Part shown: piece after piece, positions 55,084 to 64,000 of the stretch | How positions within the stretch are numbered: the stretch's first letter is position 1 | How the letters are laid out: each line of letters begins with the position of its first letter | Assembly: GCA_026119855.1 (NCBI GenBank) | Contig: JAOWBW010000144.1 | Location: 579,350 to 643,349, forward strand | DNA: 64,000 nucleotides | Direction: 5' to 3' | Source: Campanula takesimana | Lineage: Eukaryota > Streptophyta > Magnoliopsida > Asterales > Campanulaceae | The notes under the pieces: generated by a model | The model's input: only the letters and a program-made list of their open reading frames with translations | What the model was told of the DNA's origin: nothing | Databases searched by the model: none | Translations under genes and position numbers: made by a program

Positions 55084-55691
55084 TACTCTAATTCTTTATT
55101 TCCACAGTATATTAATACTCCCTTTGTCCCAAAATTACAAGTATCACAAAAATTGCCCCAAACACGAAATTGACAAGCACAAGTATCAGGAATAACATAT
55201 ATGCATGTTATTACAAGCAAGGGGGAGCTAATAACTTACTTAATCCAAAATCAAAGTTACCCAAACAAATTTATGTTCGGTAGGAAACGCTCTATTCAAC
55301 GCCATGAATATTTATCCGGGATCGGAATCAAGAACAGAGGGATAATTAAACTCGAGGAGACGAGAATAGGGTAAACCCTAAACCTAAAATTTCTTCTCAG
55401 AGAAACGTAAACTTAATTTGGGGTAAAATACTCAGAGAAGAAGGCAACAAAACATGATATACTTCAACTTTCAGGAAATGACACTTAGGCCTCTCAAGTT
55501 TCACTTTTAACAAAAAGGCCCCTAAAGTTATATTTTCACAAATGACCCAAAAGTCAAAACTAGACATTTAACCACCTTAATATTCTAAAGCAATTAAGAA
55601 ATTAATTCAAGTAAAACTAGCACATAATATGCAAGTTCAAGTATTTAACAAGCAAGTCAAATATTTAACAAGAATAAGGATGGGCGTTACA
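55084..55691 (-). repeat. Chromovirus 5' LTR, about 600 bp
   Basis: Starts TGTAACGCCC at 55691 and ends near the primer binding site without a clear CA. Contains a GGTTTAGGGTTTACCC stretch. No dyad array seen. Confidence 0.7.
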
Positions 55692-56153
55692 TATTCCTTG
55701 TTGATGAGTAGTTATAGGAGGTATCCCAATGGGGAAAGTCTGTGGTGGCCCAAACATTTGAGGAGCATACAGGTGTGGAAACTGAGCAGGAGGAGGAATG
55801 TGGTTGAGGTACTCGTAGATGCCATAGATGTAAGACTGGAGATGTTCCTCGGTGTCCTTTAGAGCTTTGTACACCACCTTCTGGAAGCGGTCTATTTGCT
55901 TGGGGAGAATAGTCTCAAATAAGGCTTCTTGTTTATCGAGAGCGGTTCGGAAGAGGGTTGCTTGCTTATTAAGGATAGTCTCATAGTGGGCCGCTTGCTT
56001 ATTGAGGATAGTCTCGCAGAGGGCCGCTTGCTTGTTGAGAGCGGTGTTAAGATGGCTGCTTGCTCATTGAGAACGGAGTTGGGGTGGAGAGTAGTCTCGA
56101 GACCATGGGTGATGGATTCGGTTGTGACTGTGTTGACCCCTTCGACAAACATG
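55692..56153 (-). pseudogene. gag: Tat2 gag, N-terminal part with hendecad repeats
   Basis: From about 56153 (MFVEGVNTVTTESI) on the minus strand. An 11-residue repeat of the form LNKQAAxxETI, encoded by 33-bp units, recurs about six times (56070-55900), a hendecad coiled coil likely to oligomerise. One base is missing near 56047, shifting the frame. A Pro-rich segment (IPPPAQFPHLYAPQMFGPP) follows and the frame continues in phase at 41801 beyond the chromovirus block. The usual capsid core between coil and knuckle is absent, so this is a reduced Gag. Confidence 0.72.
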
Positions 56154-56335
56154 ATGCAGGATTCTGTAATTGGTGGTGGAGAAGTTAGGTATTTGAATTG
56201 AATTAGATTTATAATTAATGACAAGGCATTGTTATAAAATCATTTTTTATATATAAAAAAAAAGACTCGGTCTCCGTATTTTTTGAAATGTACTTTGAAT
56301 GGAAAGACTAAAAGCTTGACCGGGCCGGTAGCTGC

Positions 56336-56395
56336 CTACGTTCCCCTTACTATGCAGGAGAGGTCCCACACAATGAGAGGCTCAGGTCACTGTAG
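56336..56395 (-). other. CTACG-type hairpin in Tat2 leader, partly degenerate
   Basis: Minus strand: CTACA, GTGACCTGAGC, CTCTC and, after a longer loop, GGGGAACGTAG. The outer pair has one A-C mismatch. Confidence 0.5.
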
Positions 56396-56523
56396 TTTGG
56401 GTTTAGTAAAACAAGTGAGAGAGTGACCGGAGAGGTCAGTGATTTTGAAAACCATAAGTATTAGAAGATGACCGTAGAGGTCTAAAAGTAAGAAAGATGA
56501 CTCGGTCCTTGGTCAAGATGACG

Positions 56524-57362
56524 AGTTTGACCTAGACGGGTCAAGGTGAAGGGTTGACCTAGATGGGTCAAGGTGAAGGGTTGACCTAGATGGGTCAAGG
56601 TGAAGGGTTGACCTAGATGGGTCAAGGTGACGGATTGACCTAGACGGGTCAAGGTGATAGGTTGACCTAGATGGGTCGAGACGGGTTAACTTAAGTTGGT
56701 TGAGGTAGGGTTGACCTAAGCGAGTCGAGATATGGGTTGACCTAGATGGGTCGGAGATGGGTTAACCTAAGTTGGTTGATGTAGGGTTGACCTAAGCGAG
56801 TCGAGACATGGGTTGACCTAGATGGGTCGGAGACGGGTTAACCTAAGTTGGTTGAGGTAGGGTTGACCTAAGAGAGTCGAGACATGGGTTGACCTAGATG
56901 GGTCGGAGACGGGTTAACCTAAGTTGGTTGAGGTAGGGTTGACCTAACCGAGTCGAGACATGGGTTGACCTAGATGGGTCGGAGACGGGTTAACCTAAGT
57001 TGGTTGAGGTAGGGTTGACCTAAGTGAGTCGAGACATTGGTGGATTGACCTAGATGGGTTAAAGATAGGTAGGTTGACCTAAGCGGGTCGAAGTTGATGT
57101 AAGAGGCCAAAGGTTGACCTAGATGGGTCTAGATGATGGGGAATCATAGGTGGCTTAGAGGTAGGTCTGTTGACCAAAGTTGGCCAAAGTTTGACCAAGG
57201 TGGGATGGCACTGAGTAAGTTGACCTAGGAAGGTCAGAGGTTAGCTAGGGTTGACCTAGACGGGGCAAGGGTTGACTAGAGCTGATCTAGGGTAGACTAG
57301 GTTGACCTAGACGGATTGACCTAGACGAGTCGAAGTTTTGACTAGAGTTGATTTAGGGTAGA
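56524..57362 (-). repeat. Leader minisatellite of Tat2 with about 24 TTGACC boxes
   Basis: 27-bp units (GGTTGACCTAGATGGGTCAA plus GGTGAAG) at the low-coordinate end give way to higher-order units of about 80 bp. TTGACC...GGTCAA pairs are inverted W-box cores, the WRKY-binding hexamer. It occupies the same leader position as the Tat1 minisatellite but shares no sequence with it. Confidence 0.85.
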
Positions 57363-57794
57363 CACATGCAACATGATGAATGATTTTAGTTAAGATTAGG
57401 ATTACTTGTTTTGATAAGTGTCCTTAACTCGATCAAAGTGCATGGTTTAGAAATGAGCAAGGATTAACCTCGACCGCTTCACAAGTGAATACGGCGAGTT
57501 AGATAGCCCGGGTGCCACGAAGATAGAGGCGACAGGATCACCAAAATCTGTGCACTCAGCGGAGTATCCAGTAGGGTGTGCAGTGTGACACGTACTAGTG
57601 GTAGTGTGCCATTTGATTACGTATTTTTAGGAATGATATGCAATGCACGAGGGAATTCTACTAGCATAACAATTCATAGTAACAGTATCTAAGCATTAGA
57701 TAAACACATTTATAGCAGATCTAGAATATTTAAAGCATGCTATAAACACATAAAACCTGCAAGAAATCGTTAGAATCATATTTGCAGATAAGGG

Positions 57795-57845
57795 AAGCCG
57801 TACGGCTTGACAGCCGGCGTACGGGGGGAAGGGAGGCGTGCGGTG
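57795..57845 (-). promoter_or_regulatory. Dyads in Tat2 leader (AAGCCGTACGGCTT)
   Basis: Perfect 14-bp palindrome at 57795-57808 and a related GCCGGCGTACGGGG at 57813-57826; same type as in the Tat2 LTR. The rest of 57363-57980 holds nothing I recognise. Confidence 0.65.
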
Positions 57846-57980
57846 CTTAATTACAGAAATTGCAGAAATGCAATTTTTAAAAGAAAATGAGTGTGCGGGG
57901 CAGTTAGAACACACACAAAATTGTGAAATTATGAAAGTTAGACCCTCTTAAGTTTTGAAAAAAGGTTTTTCGAAAACAAG

Positions 57981-57998
57981 TCCCCAGCAAAGTTGCCA
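57981..57998 (-). other. Tat2 primer binding site
   Basis: TGGCAACTTTGCTGGGGA on the minus strand, a two-base variant of the Tat1 site, one base from the LTR end. Confidence 0.82.
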
Positions 57999-57999
57999 C

Positions 58000-59220
58000 T
58001 GTGAATACGAGAGATGAAAATCGAGAGTCGCCACGTTGTTTTATTTGTAGTTAAAACATTGAGAAAAACATTTAAAAGAATAATAGGGTTCGGGGGTCAA
58101 ATTACAATTAGAGAAGAATATTCATGTTATCACTCCTATTACCCAACGAATCAGTCTTTCTATCATGATCAATGTGTGTGTGTGTGTTAGTGATTGAGAC
58201 CGAATCCGAAGATTGCCTACATTCTTCTCATCATAAGAAGCTCAGGTCGGTGTAGTTCATTGATAATTAGAATGGGGAGAGATGAAGCGGGATCATGCAT
58301 ATAGAGGGGAAAGATTAGGGTTAGAAGTAGTTCCTAGATCGTATTAGGGTTTGATGAAACCCTAGGATCATCATTGGCTATGGCGTGCGCATAAATAGGG
58401 ATTACAATCCTAGATCTAGCATAATAATAAGAACATCATGAATACATATGAATGAACACATAAACATGAAGATCGCTACCCTAGTTATAGCATTTATTAT
58501 GAACTTAGACTAAGAACATGAAGAACACATGAAGAACATATGAATATGGATGCATAAACATAATGAAAACATGCATTATATAAGTAATATGTGACCTAGA
58601 TCTAATATGGGTCTCGTGGAAACCCTAGATCATCATCGGTCAAGAACACAAATGATGAACAAAACCTTAGATCTATATGAAATAGATCTAAACAGTTAAG
58701 TAGTAAGAACGCGTTACCAAACCAATTAAAGAGGCTTCGAAGGTTTGAATCTTCACTCCTTTGGTTGATGGCGGTGATGAATCTCTTTGATGATCAAAGC
58801 AAGATCAAAGAGAGGGTTTGAGAGGGTTTTGAGAGGGAGAGAGAGAGAGAGGCTGGGAAGAGCTTCTGTTAGCTTTTTCCCGTGGGTTTGAGGTGTTTTT
58901 CAATATGCTGAGAGGAGAGGGCTATTTATAGGGAAACGGCCAAAGTGGCCGTACGGCTACTTGCAAGCCGTACGGAGGTTATGGAGCCGTACGGTGGCTA
59001 TCCTCGATTTTCGTGCTTATCAAGATATCCTCAAATTCTTATCAGTTTGCTCTCGGGATTTGTCCATTATCCTGATGAAATTCGATCTATAACTGATGTC
59101 ATCTATCAGGAAGTCCGGATAACTTTCAGATAAGTCCCTGTCAGATTGTAATTGACTAAAAGGTCCTCAGAGATTTCTAAAGGTCTAAAAAGTCCTAAAT
59201 CTTCAGATCGGGTACTAACA
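58000..59220 (-). repeat. Tat2 5' LTR (LTR D)
   Basis: 1221 bp; TGTTAGTACCCGATCTGAAG start and GTATTCACA end identify the Tat1 family. The hairpin at 58255-58217 has outer stem CTACA/TGTAG and inner CTTCT/AGAAG. TATA (CTATAAATA) at 58931-58923. Confidence 0.9.
58945..58997 (-). promoter_or_regulatory. Dyad array in Tat2 LTR (GCCGTACGGC type)
   Basis: GTGGCCGTACGGCTAC, AAGCCGTACGGAGG and GGAGCCGTACGGTGG, 15-75 bp upstream of the TATA box. Tat1, same LTR family, has GGCC dyads instead. Confidence 0.7.
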
Positions 59221-59544
59221 CAATAATCTTCTCTTTGGGATTGCTCACGTCAACAATAAAAGGTGATTTATTTAAATGGGTCGAGAGTTGATTTATCTTG
59301 GGGCTTCACGAGTCATTCAAAGTTTGGCATTAAAGGTGTTCTATGGGCTTTACAATCAGCAACCCCTTGGTATCTCGGCATCAAAAGTCTTTTGAAGCCC
59401 CATAATCGACAAATCTCTAGGGGCTAGACATCACGCTTCGTTGGGCACAACAGCAACAACAAATTTCAAGCGAGACGAGCCGGACTTCGACCGAACATGA
59501 CTTGATCTTGGGTTAGCTTTACAAACACACGATGGTTAAAATGG
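59221..59544. other. Unassigned spacer between Tat2 and Tat4
   Basis: No ORF or repeat seen. It may be flanking sequence of another element. Confidence 0.5.
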
Positions 59545-60508
59545 TGTAGACACCCCGCCTTGGACCGCTCACCCCGATTGCACATTTGATTTTGTGTTTC
59601 TCCCTCTTTTAAGTACTTTTTGTTAGTTTCTGTTACTTCCATTAAGTTCCTGACTAACTTTGTTAAGTCTAAGGACTAAATTGAATAACAAGGCTGACTT
59701 TCTAGTCCATTCTGTCAAAAAAGCCATCTCTGAGTCGCGCGCCTCAGAACATAGGAGCCAGAAGCGCGCGCCTTCCACCCCTAAGGTAAGAAGGGCACGC
59801 CTCTGGGCGTCAGTTACAGATTTTTGTCCAAGAATCTCTCCCTTGCTCATCTTACATGATTTTGCCCGAGAAAGATTTCTTGATGACTGAGTTTTGGCAC
59901 CAAAAACATATATTTTCTACCTATAAAAACATCCCTTATCCACCATTTTCAGGGACTGAAAATTCTCTCTACGAAAACTTTACCGAAATCATTTCCAAGG
60001 TGTTTTCCAAGTATTTCACAAAGAAGTGTTTCGAAGCATAGGTAAAAGTTCATTTTCCTTCTTCTTCTCTACTTCATCTCCTCTCTCTTTCTTTTACTTT
60101 AATCAAACGTGCAATCACCCAAACATTTTGGGACATGACACCGGGGACTACTTCACTTCATTGAAGCTTGTCAAGAAGTTATCTCCCTAAATTTAAAACA
60201 CCCTCTTTTAAACCCTTTTATTATAGTCAAAAATAAGAAGAACATCATTTTATTAGTGTAGATTTTGATCAAGCAAGACCAAAATTAGTTGGGCGAGGTG
60301 GGTGTTTAAGTACTTCCCATATCGTAACCTAACCTCCAAACCTCCAAACAAGAATCTCTGTTTTCATAATCAAACTTAGGCTATACATTAGGTTTTTCTT
60401 ATGTTCCTCTAAAAACATAGGTGGCGACTCTACAATTAAAACAAGTTAGACATCCTAGGATCCTTCCACCGCTCTAGCCAAGCAGTGGGCTTTCCCGGGG
60501 TATCTACA
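59545..60508 (+). repeat. Tat4 5' LTR
   Basis: 964 bp, TGTAGACACCCCGCC to GGGGTATCTACA. TATA box CTATAAAAAC at 59921-59930. Confidence 0.88.
59731..59812 (+). promoter_or_regulatory. Dyad array in Tat4 LTR (GAAGCGCGCGCCTTC type)
   Basis: TGAGTCGCGCGCCTCA at 59731-59746, GAAGCGCGCGCCTTC at 59761-59775 and a weaker copy near 59791; 110-190 bp upstream of TATA. Confidence 0.65.
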
Positions 60509-60509
60509 G

Positions 60510-60528
60510 TGGCGACTCTGCTGGGGAC
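60510..60528 (+). other. Tat4 primer binding site
   Basis: TGGCGACTCTGCTGGGGAC, identical to Tat1. Confidence 0.88.
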
Positions 60529-61823
60529 GTTTGAAGGTTAAACCTGCCTTTCTGATCAAAGTCTACATTTTTCTGGGCATTCTGGTTCCTGATGGGGGAA
60601 GCGTGCGCCTCTGGCCTTCTTGGCCTAAAGCGCGCGCGTCCCACATCAATGACCAGAATCGCCCGCCTCCCATATGTTCTTCCTATTCTTGTTTTTTTTT
60701 CTACACTAATCATTTCTGCAGGGGTTACAATGCATATTCAGGACCAGGGCAATCCCCTGAGTCCAAAGTCTGACAGTTTGACAGGTTTGCCCATAAGCGG
60801 GCGCCTCCCATAGACACTGCTCCATGCGCGCGCTTCCCACAACACAAGCCAAAGGCGCGCGCTTCTGGGCAGTTTTCCAGAATAGGAATAGGTTCCATGA
60901 ACAGAGCAGAATGATGGGGTGTGGGCACAGTTGCCTGCATCAGGACTGATTTGGACCACTTAAACTGATTTTGTGTCTTTTATCGGCCACACGGGTGATT
61001 CGAGAGTTGTAATTACGTGCTTATTTGCTTTTCTTTCATTCATAAAAAAAAAAGTAAAAACATGTTGGACCTCACACTACGTGCACAAATTCCTATAAAT
61101 TGCTCACTATCGAGCCGCACAAGTTCATAACCCCAAACCCCGTCGAGGCTCATCCTAGGAAGTTTCAAGCTCCACCCGACCTTGACTCTTTTGAAGCGGT
61201 AAACCTCAACCCGTGGCGTAGTTCATGACTACATGCCGGGGGTGACCTTAAGCCTCTCTTTAGCCGAGCACAAGCCAACACAATTCTAGTTAGGATCTAA
61301 CACTCTGTGACTAAGTCGGTTTTCATGTGCCGAGATTTCCCTAAACTAATATCTTCAAAATATACATGCCAAGTGGTTATCATGGACGAAATAAAAAGCT
61401 GTCCCCAAGTGGTTATTATGGACGAAAATAAAATCCGTCCCCGCATGTATGCTTTACTACATTAATTTAGTTTAATCCTGATATGTGTAGGATTCACAAG
61501 TGTGATGGAATCCGATGAGTATATGGGACCGCGAGAATGTCTATATACTAGTGTGACGATTCCATTATTTTCTTAGAAACTCAAAAGGGACTCCGTCCCT
61601 CCGAATTATATAAAAAAAAAAGAAAAAAAGAGTCTTTTCTTTATATGGTTTGAGTCGTGTGCCCACTGTGTGTTCTAAACCTCTTCATGGACCAAAAATG
61701 TTACTCAAGACTGACAAGGGCCTCTTCTGCAATATAGGTTAAATTGGTACTTACTGTGTCTACCGGGATTCATCAAATCGATTAGTTCGTGAATAGATTA
61801 CTCCAACAGCACCAACAACAACC
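60529..61823 (+). other. Tat4 leader with six more dyads
   Basis: GC-rich dyads of the LTR type at 60598-60611, 60627-60641, 60657-60671, 60794-60809, 60823-60838 and 60851-60865. A direct repeat of AAGTGGTTATCATGGACGAA lies at about 61372-61428. No ORF of note before gag. Confidence 0.7.
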
Positions 61824-63185
61824 ATGACCGGCAGCAGCAACACCATGTCTCTCGAACAACTTTCAGCTATGGTCCAAGTGCTCCAAGATCAAGTCTCCAC
61901 TCTTAATAAGGAGGCCCAAAATAAGGATGATCTTTGGAAATCTCACCTCGACAACCAAAGAGAGGCCCACGAGGCCGAGATGGAGCAAATAAAAGAAAAT
62001 CTCACCAAGCTTGCCAAGGGTAAAAACAAGAAAGACAATGACGAGTCCGAATGGACCGAGGGTTTGTTTGAGAGCCACTATGTCAATGCCCACACCAAGA
62101 AAATGGGGGAACCGAGCACCGACAACAATGAGCATAAGATGGTTGATTCAATTATGGCTTACATAGATCAACACTTCAACGGCCTCAACGTGGGGAAAAA
62201 TCCCGACATGAGCCTTTATCAGTCCTCCATTCTCATGAGCACAATGGCCGCTCTCCCCGACAAGTTCAAGATGCCCAACATCAGCAAGTTCAAAGGCAAC
62301 TCTTTTCCCATGGCACACGTCGAGGCTTACATTTGGGCTATGGTACCGAAGAAGGTCTCTCCTAAAGTCATGGCACAATGCTTCCCTCTTACTCTTGAGG
62401 GGGCGGCAAAGGATTGGTATGCTACTCTCCTACTCACAGTTCGTCTTGATTGGGATGCCGCCATGCTTGCCTTCAAAAGTCAATACCAAGGCAACACCAC
62501 CCACCGGCCAACTAAGAAAGAGCTCGAGAATACTACTCAAAGGGACAATGAATCCTTCATTGACTTCACGAGAAGATGGAATGACAAGCTTGCTGAGATT
62601 TTCGAGAGGCCTAACACCAAAGAGCAAATGGACATCTTCCTTAAGTGTCTAAAGATTGATCTCCGCACCCACCTAAGTGGGGCTTGCTATGCCGATTTCT
62701 CTCAAATGTATGAGGCGGGAATCCGAATGGATGAGTTGCTCAAGGAGATCAAGAAATATGCTCCTTGCTTCCGTTACAAGGCTGCCTCTAACTCCACAAA
62801 AGTGGCTTCAGTCAATGTCGTCACTACCGACAAGGGGAATTACAAAAGGGTTCCTCCACCACAAGGCAAGAAATTTCAAGATGATCATGTCTAAACTCCT
62901 CTCCAAGGCTTGACTATCACCGAGGCCTTCGAAGCTCTCAAGGCAAAAGGGCAAGTTACTCCTCTCCAAGGATACAAACCCAAGACGATACGTCCCAACC
63001 ATGCCTACCACAAGCATTGTGGCTACCACCAACATAGTCGTCACACCACCGAGGAATGCTTTGTCCTCCGCAATGTCATCCAAGATCTCATAGACAAGAA
63101 ACAGTTCATAGTGCCTAGTGGCGATGATGTCAATGTAATAGAGTTAGGAGAGTTTGAGGAGACCTTCAATCCCAATTGTGAATGA
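61824..63185 (+). pseudogene. gag: Tat4 Gag with zinc knuckle, one nonsense codon
   Basis: ATG at 61824 (MTGSSNTMSLEQLSAM). The N-terminal coiled coil (residues 10-70) is rich in Lys/Glu/Gln; the capsid domain begins near residue 150 (FKMPNISKFKGNSFPMAHVEAY) and contains FIDFTRRWNDKL. TAA at 62892-62894 interrupts the frame, which then continues to CGYHQHSRHTTEECFVLRN, the Tat-type knuckle, and stops at 63183-63185. The protease frame is +1 relative to this, overlapping from about 63154, either recoding or a frameshift mutation. Confidence 0.88.
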
Positions 63186-63996
63186 GGGCTCCAAAGTGAT
63201 GAATAAATTTGATAATTCTTGCTACATTGTGAATTATGATGAGGTAATGAGGGAAGTACTAGAGAATAGGAAAAAGAGGCAAGATGGGAACGTCAACATG
63301 CTAACTCGATCCGGACGAGTCATAGCAAACAATCCCACTACTTCTGCACCAAGAACTTCTTCTCAAAGATCACAAGCTCGCGACGCTCCCGAAGACCCTT
63401 TATTGGTTCAACTCAAGAAAACTCAAGCCAACATCTCCATTTGGGACCTCATTGCGTCCTCAAAGAAGCACTGAGATCTTGTCATCAGTAATCTCGATGA
63501 CACATCAGTCTCTTCTAACACAACTCCCGAGGACCTCACTGCATTGATAGGCCACATTCATTTTGGCAATGTCATCACTTTTGCCGACATGGACCTTCCA
63601 CCATTTGGGTCCGATCACAATGAGGCCATTTATCTTAAAGTGAGAGCAAAGGGGATACCTATTTCAAGAGTCTTGGTCGACGGTGGTTCCGCACTCAACT
63701 TGATGCCCGGCTGAATCATGGGCATACTGGGGCTTAAGAATTCAGACTTAAAGCCTTCTACTCAAGTGATCCGAGGTTACGACAGCACTGCCCGCACAGC
63801 CATGGGTATGGTGGAAATAGACATTGAGTTTGGAAGCATGGTCATGTCCATCCCGTTCCAAGTGCTCGATGTGCCTTCCTCATTCAATTTTCTCTTGGGC
63901 CGACCGTGGATACACAGTTCCAATGCCGTACCTTCGACCCTCCATCATTGTGTCAAGTTCAGAAATGGGGATGAAATAGTGACCGTCATGGCATAA
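63157..63996 (+). pseudogene. pol: Tat4 protease region, two TGA stops
   Basis: In frame +1 to gag. The retropepsin motif VLVDGGSALNLMP is at about 63673-63711, and LLGRPWIH near 63893 is the conserved flap-side segment of Tat proteases. TGA at 63472-63474 and 63712-63714 both fit CGA to TGA. The last stop, TAA at 63994-63996, is close to the window edge, where RT should follow in an intact element. The protease would cut the Gag-Pol polyprotein. Confidence 0.83.
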
Positions 63997-64000
63997 AATG

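Larger units (their letters stand above)
41802..55691 (-). mobile_element. Chromovirus-type (Tekay/Del-like) block with mismatched ends
   Basis: Flanked by TATTC at 41797-41801 and 55692-55696, so it probably entered Tat2 as one insertion. From the right, minus strand: LTR starting TGTAACGCCC, tRNA-iMet type primer binding site, gag, (Copia 2), protease, RT, RNase H up to 43640, then an unrelated-looking LTR fragment down to 41802. Integrase and chromodomain are missing. The lineage call rests on the RT and Gag style; a chromodomain cannot be shown. Confidence 0.72.
59545..64000 (+). mobile_element. Tat4: 5' part of another Tat element, continues beyond the window
   Basis: LTR with inverted ends TGTAGA/TCTACA, the same primer binding site as Tat1, a leader with dyads, Tat-type gag with knuckle, and protease. 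RT and the rest lie to the right. Confidence 0.9.

Noticed and set aside
60531..60959. Short ORFs on both strands in the Tat4 leader
   Set aside because: Lie over GC-rich dyads, under 85 codons, no domain; no ATG context or conservation visible.

Overview
The window is plant nuclear DNA of the kind found in gene-poor, retrotransposon-packed heterochromatin. I see no host protein gene, rRNA or tRNA gene. Nearly every base can be assigned to LTR retrotransposons of the Ty3/Gypsy (Athila, Tat/Ogre-like, chromovirus) and Ty1/Copia superfamilies, inserted one inside another. A flowering plant is indicated by tRNA-primed primer binding sites, plant-type integrases, plant mobile domain (PMD) genes and GT-AG introns of 80-150 bp.

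Nesting, outermost first. (1) Tat2 is a minus-strand Tat element: 5' LTR 58000-59220, leader, a short gag split between 55692-56153 and 41503-41801, no pol, and a PMD gene at 34127-35493. (2) Copia A sits in that PMD gene (LTR 32737-34126, decayed body 23286-24637 and 30458-32736). (3) Copia A carries an Athila element (1-1606 and 18526-23281) and a pol-less minus-strand element, E (24638-30452). (4) Athila is interrupted at the end of pol by Tat1 (1607-18525), flanked by the duplicated target GGTGC. Tat2 also received two solo Copia LTRs (36869-38387, 39466-40955) and a minus-strand chromovirus block (41802-55691), itself split by a full Copia element, Copia 2 (45454-53962). A separate plus-strand Tat element, Tat4, starts at 59545 and runs off the right edge.

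Tat1 is the best preserved. It has an intact gag and a 1397-codon pol with two RNase H domains, followed by 6 kb holding two antisense PMD genes, one intronless and intact, the other with four exons and a damaged first exon. It has three LTRs. The outer two are nearly identical and bounded by the target duplication; the middle one is more diverged and belongs to a tandem copy of a 1.68 kb unit.

The most interesting layer is non-coding. First, most elements carry small arrays of CpG-rich inverted repeats (dyads) just upstream of the LTR TATA box, and often again in the leader or in front of an internal gene. Related LTRs differ in dyad sequence while their flanks align, and unrelated superfamilies share the same dyad, as if the arrays were exchangeable cassettes. 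In Tat1 one dyad marks the LTR promoter and the upstream regions of both antisense PMD genes. Second, two RNA-hairpin motifs recur in Athila and Tat elements with compensatory base changes: a GNRA-tetraloop hairpin behind a low-complexity tract, and a CTACG/CGTAG hairpin carrying an invariant GACCTGAG strand. All coordinates and alignments were read by eye; no searches were run.
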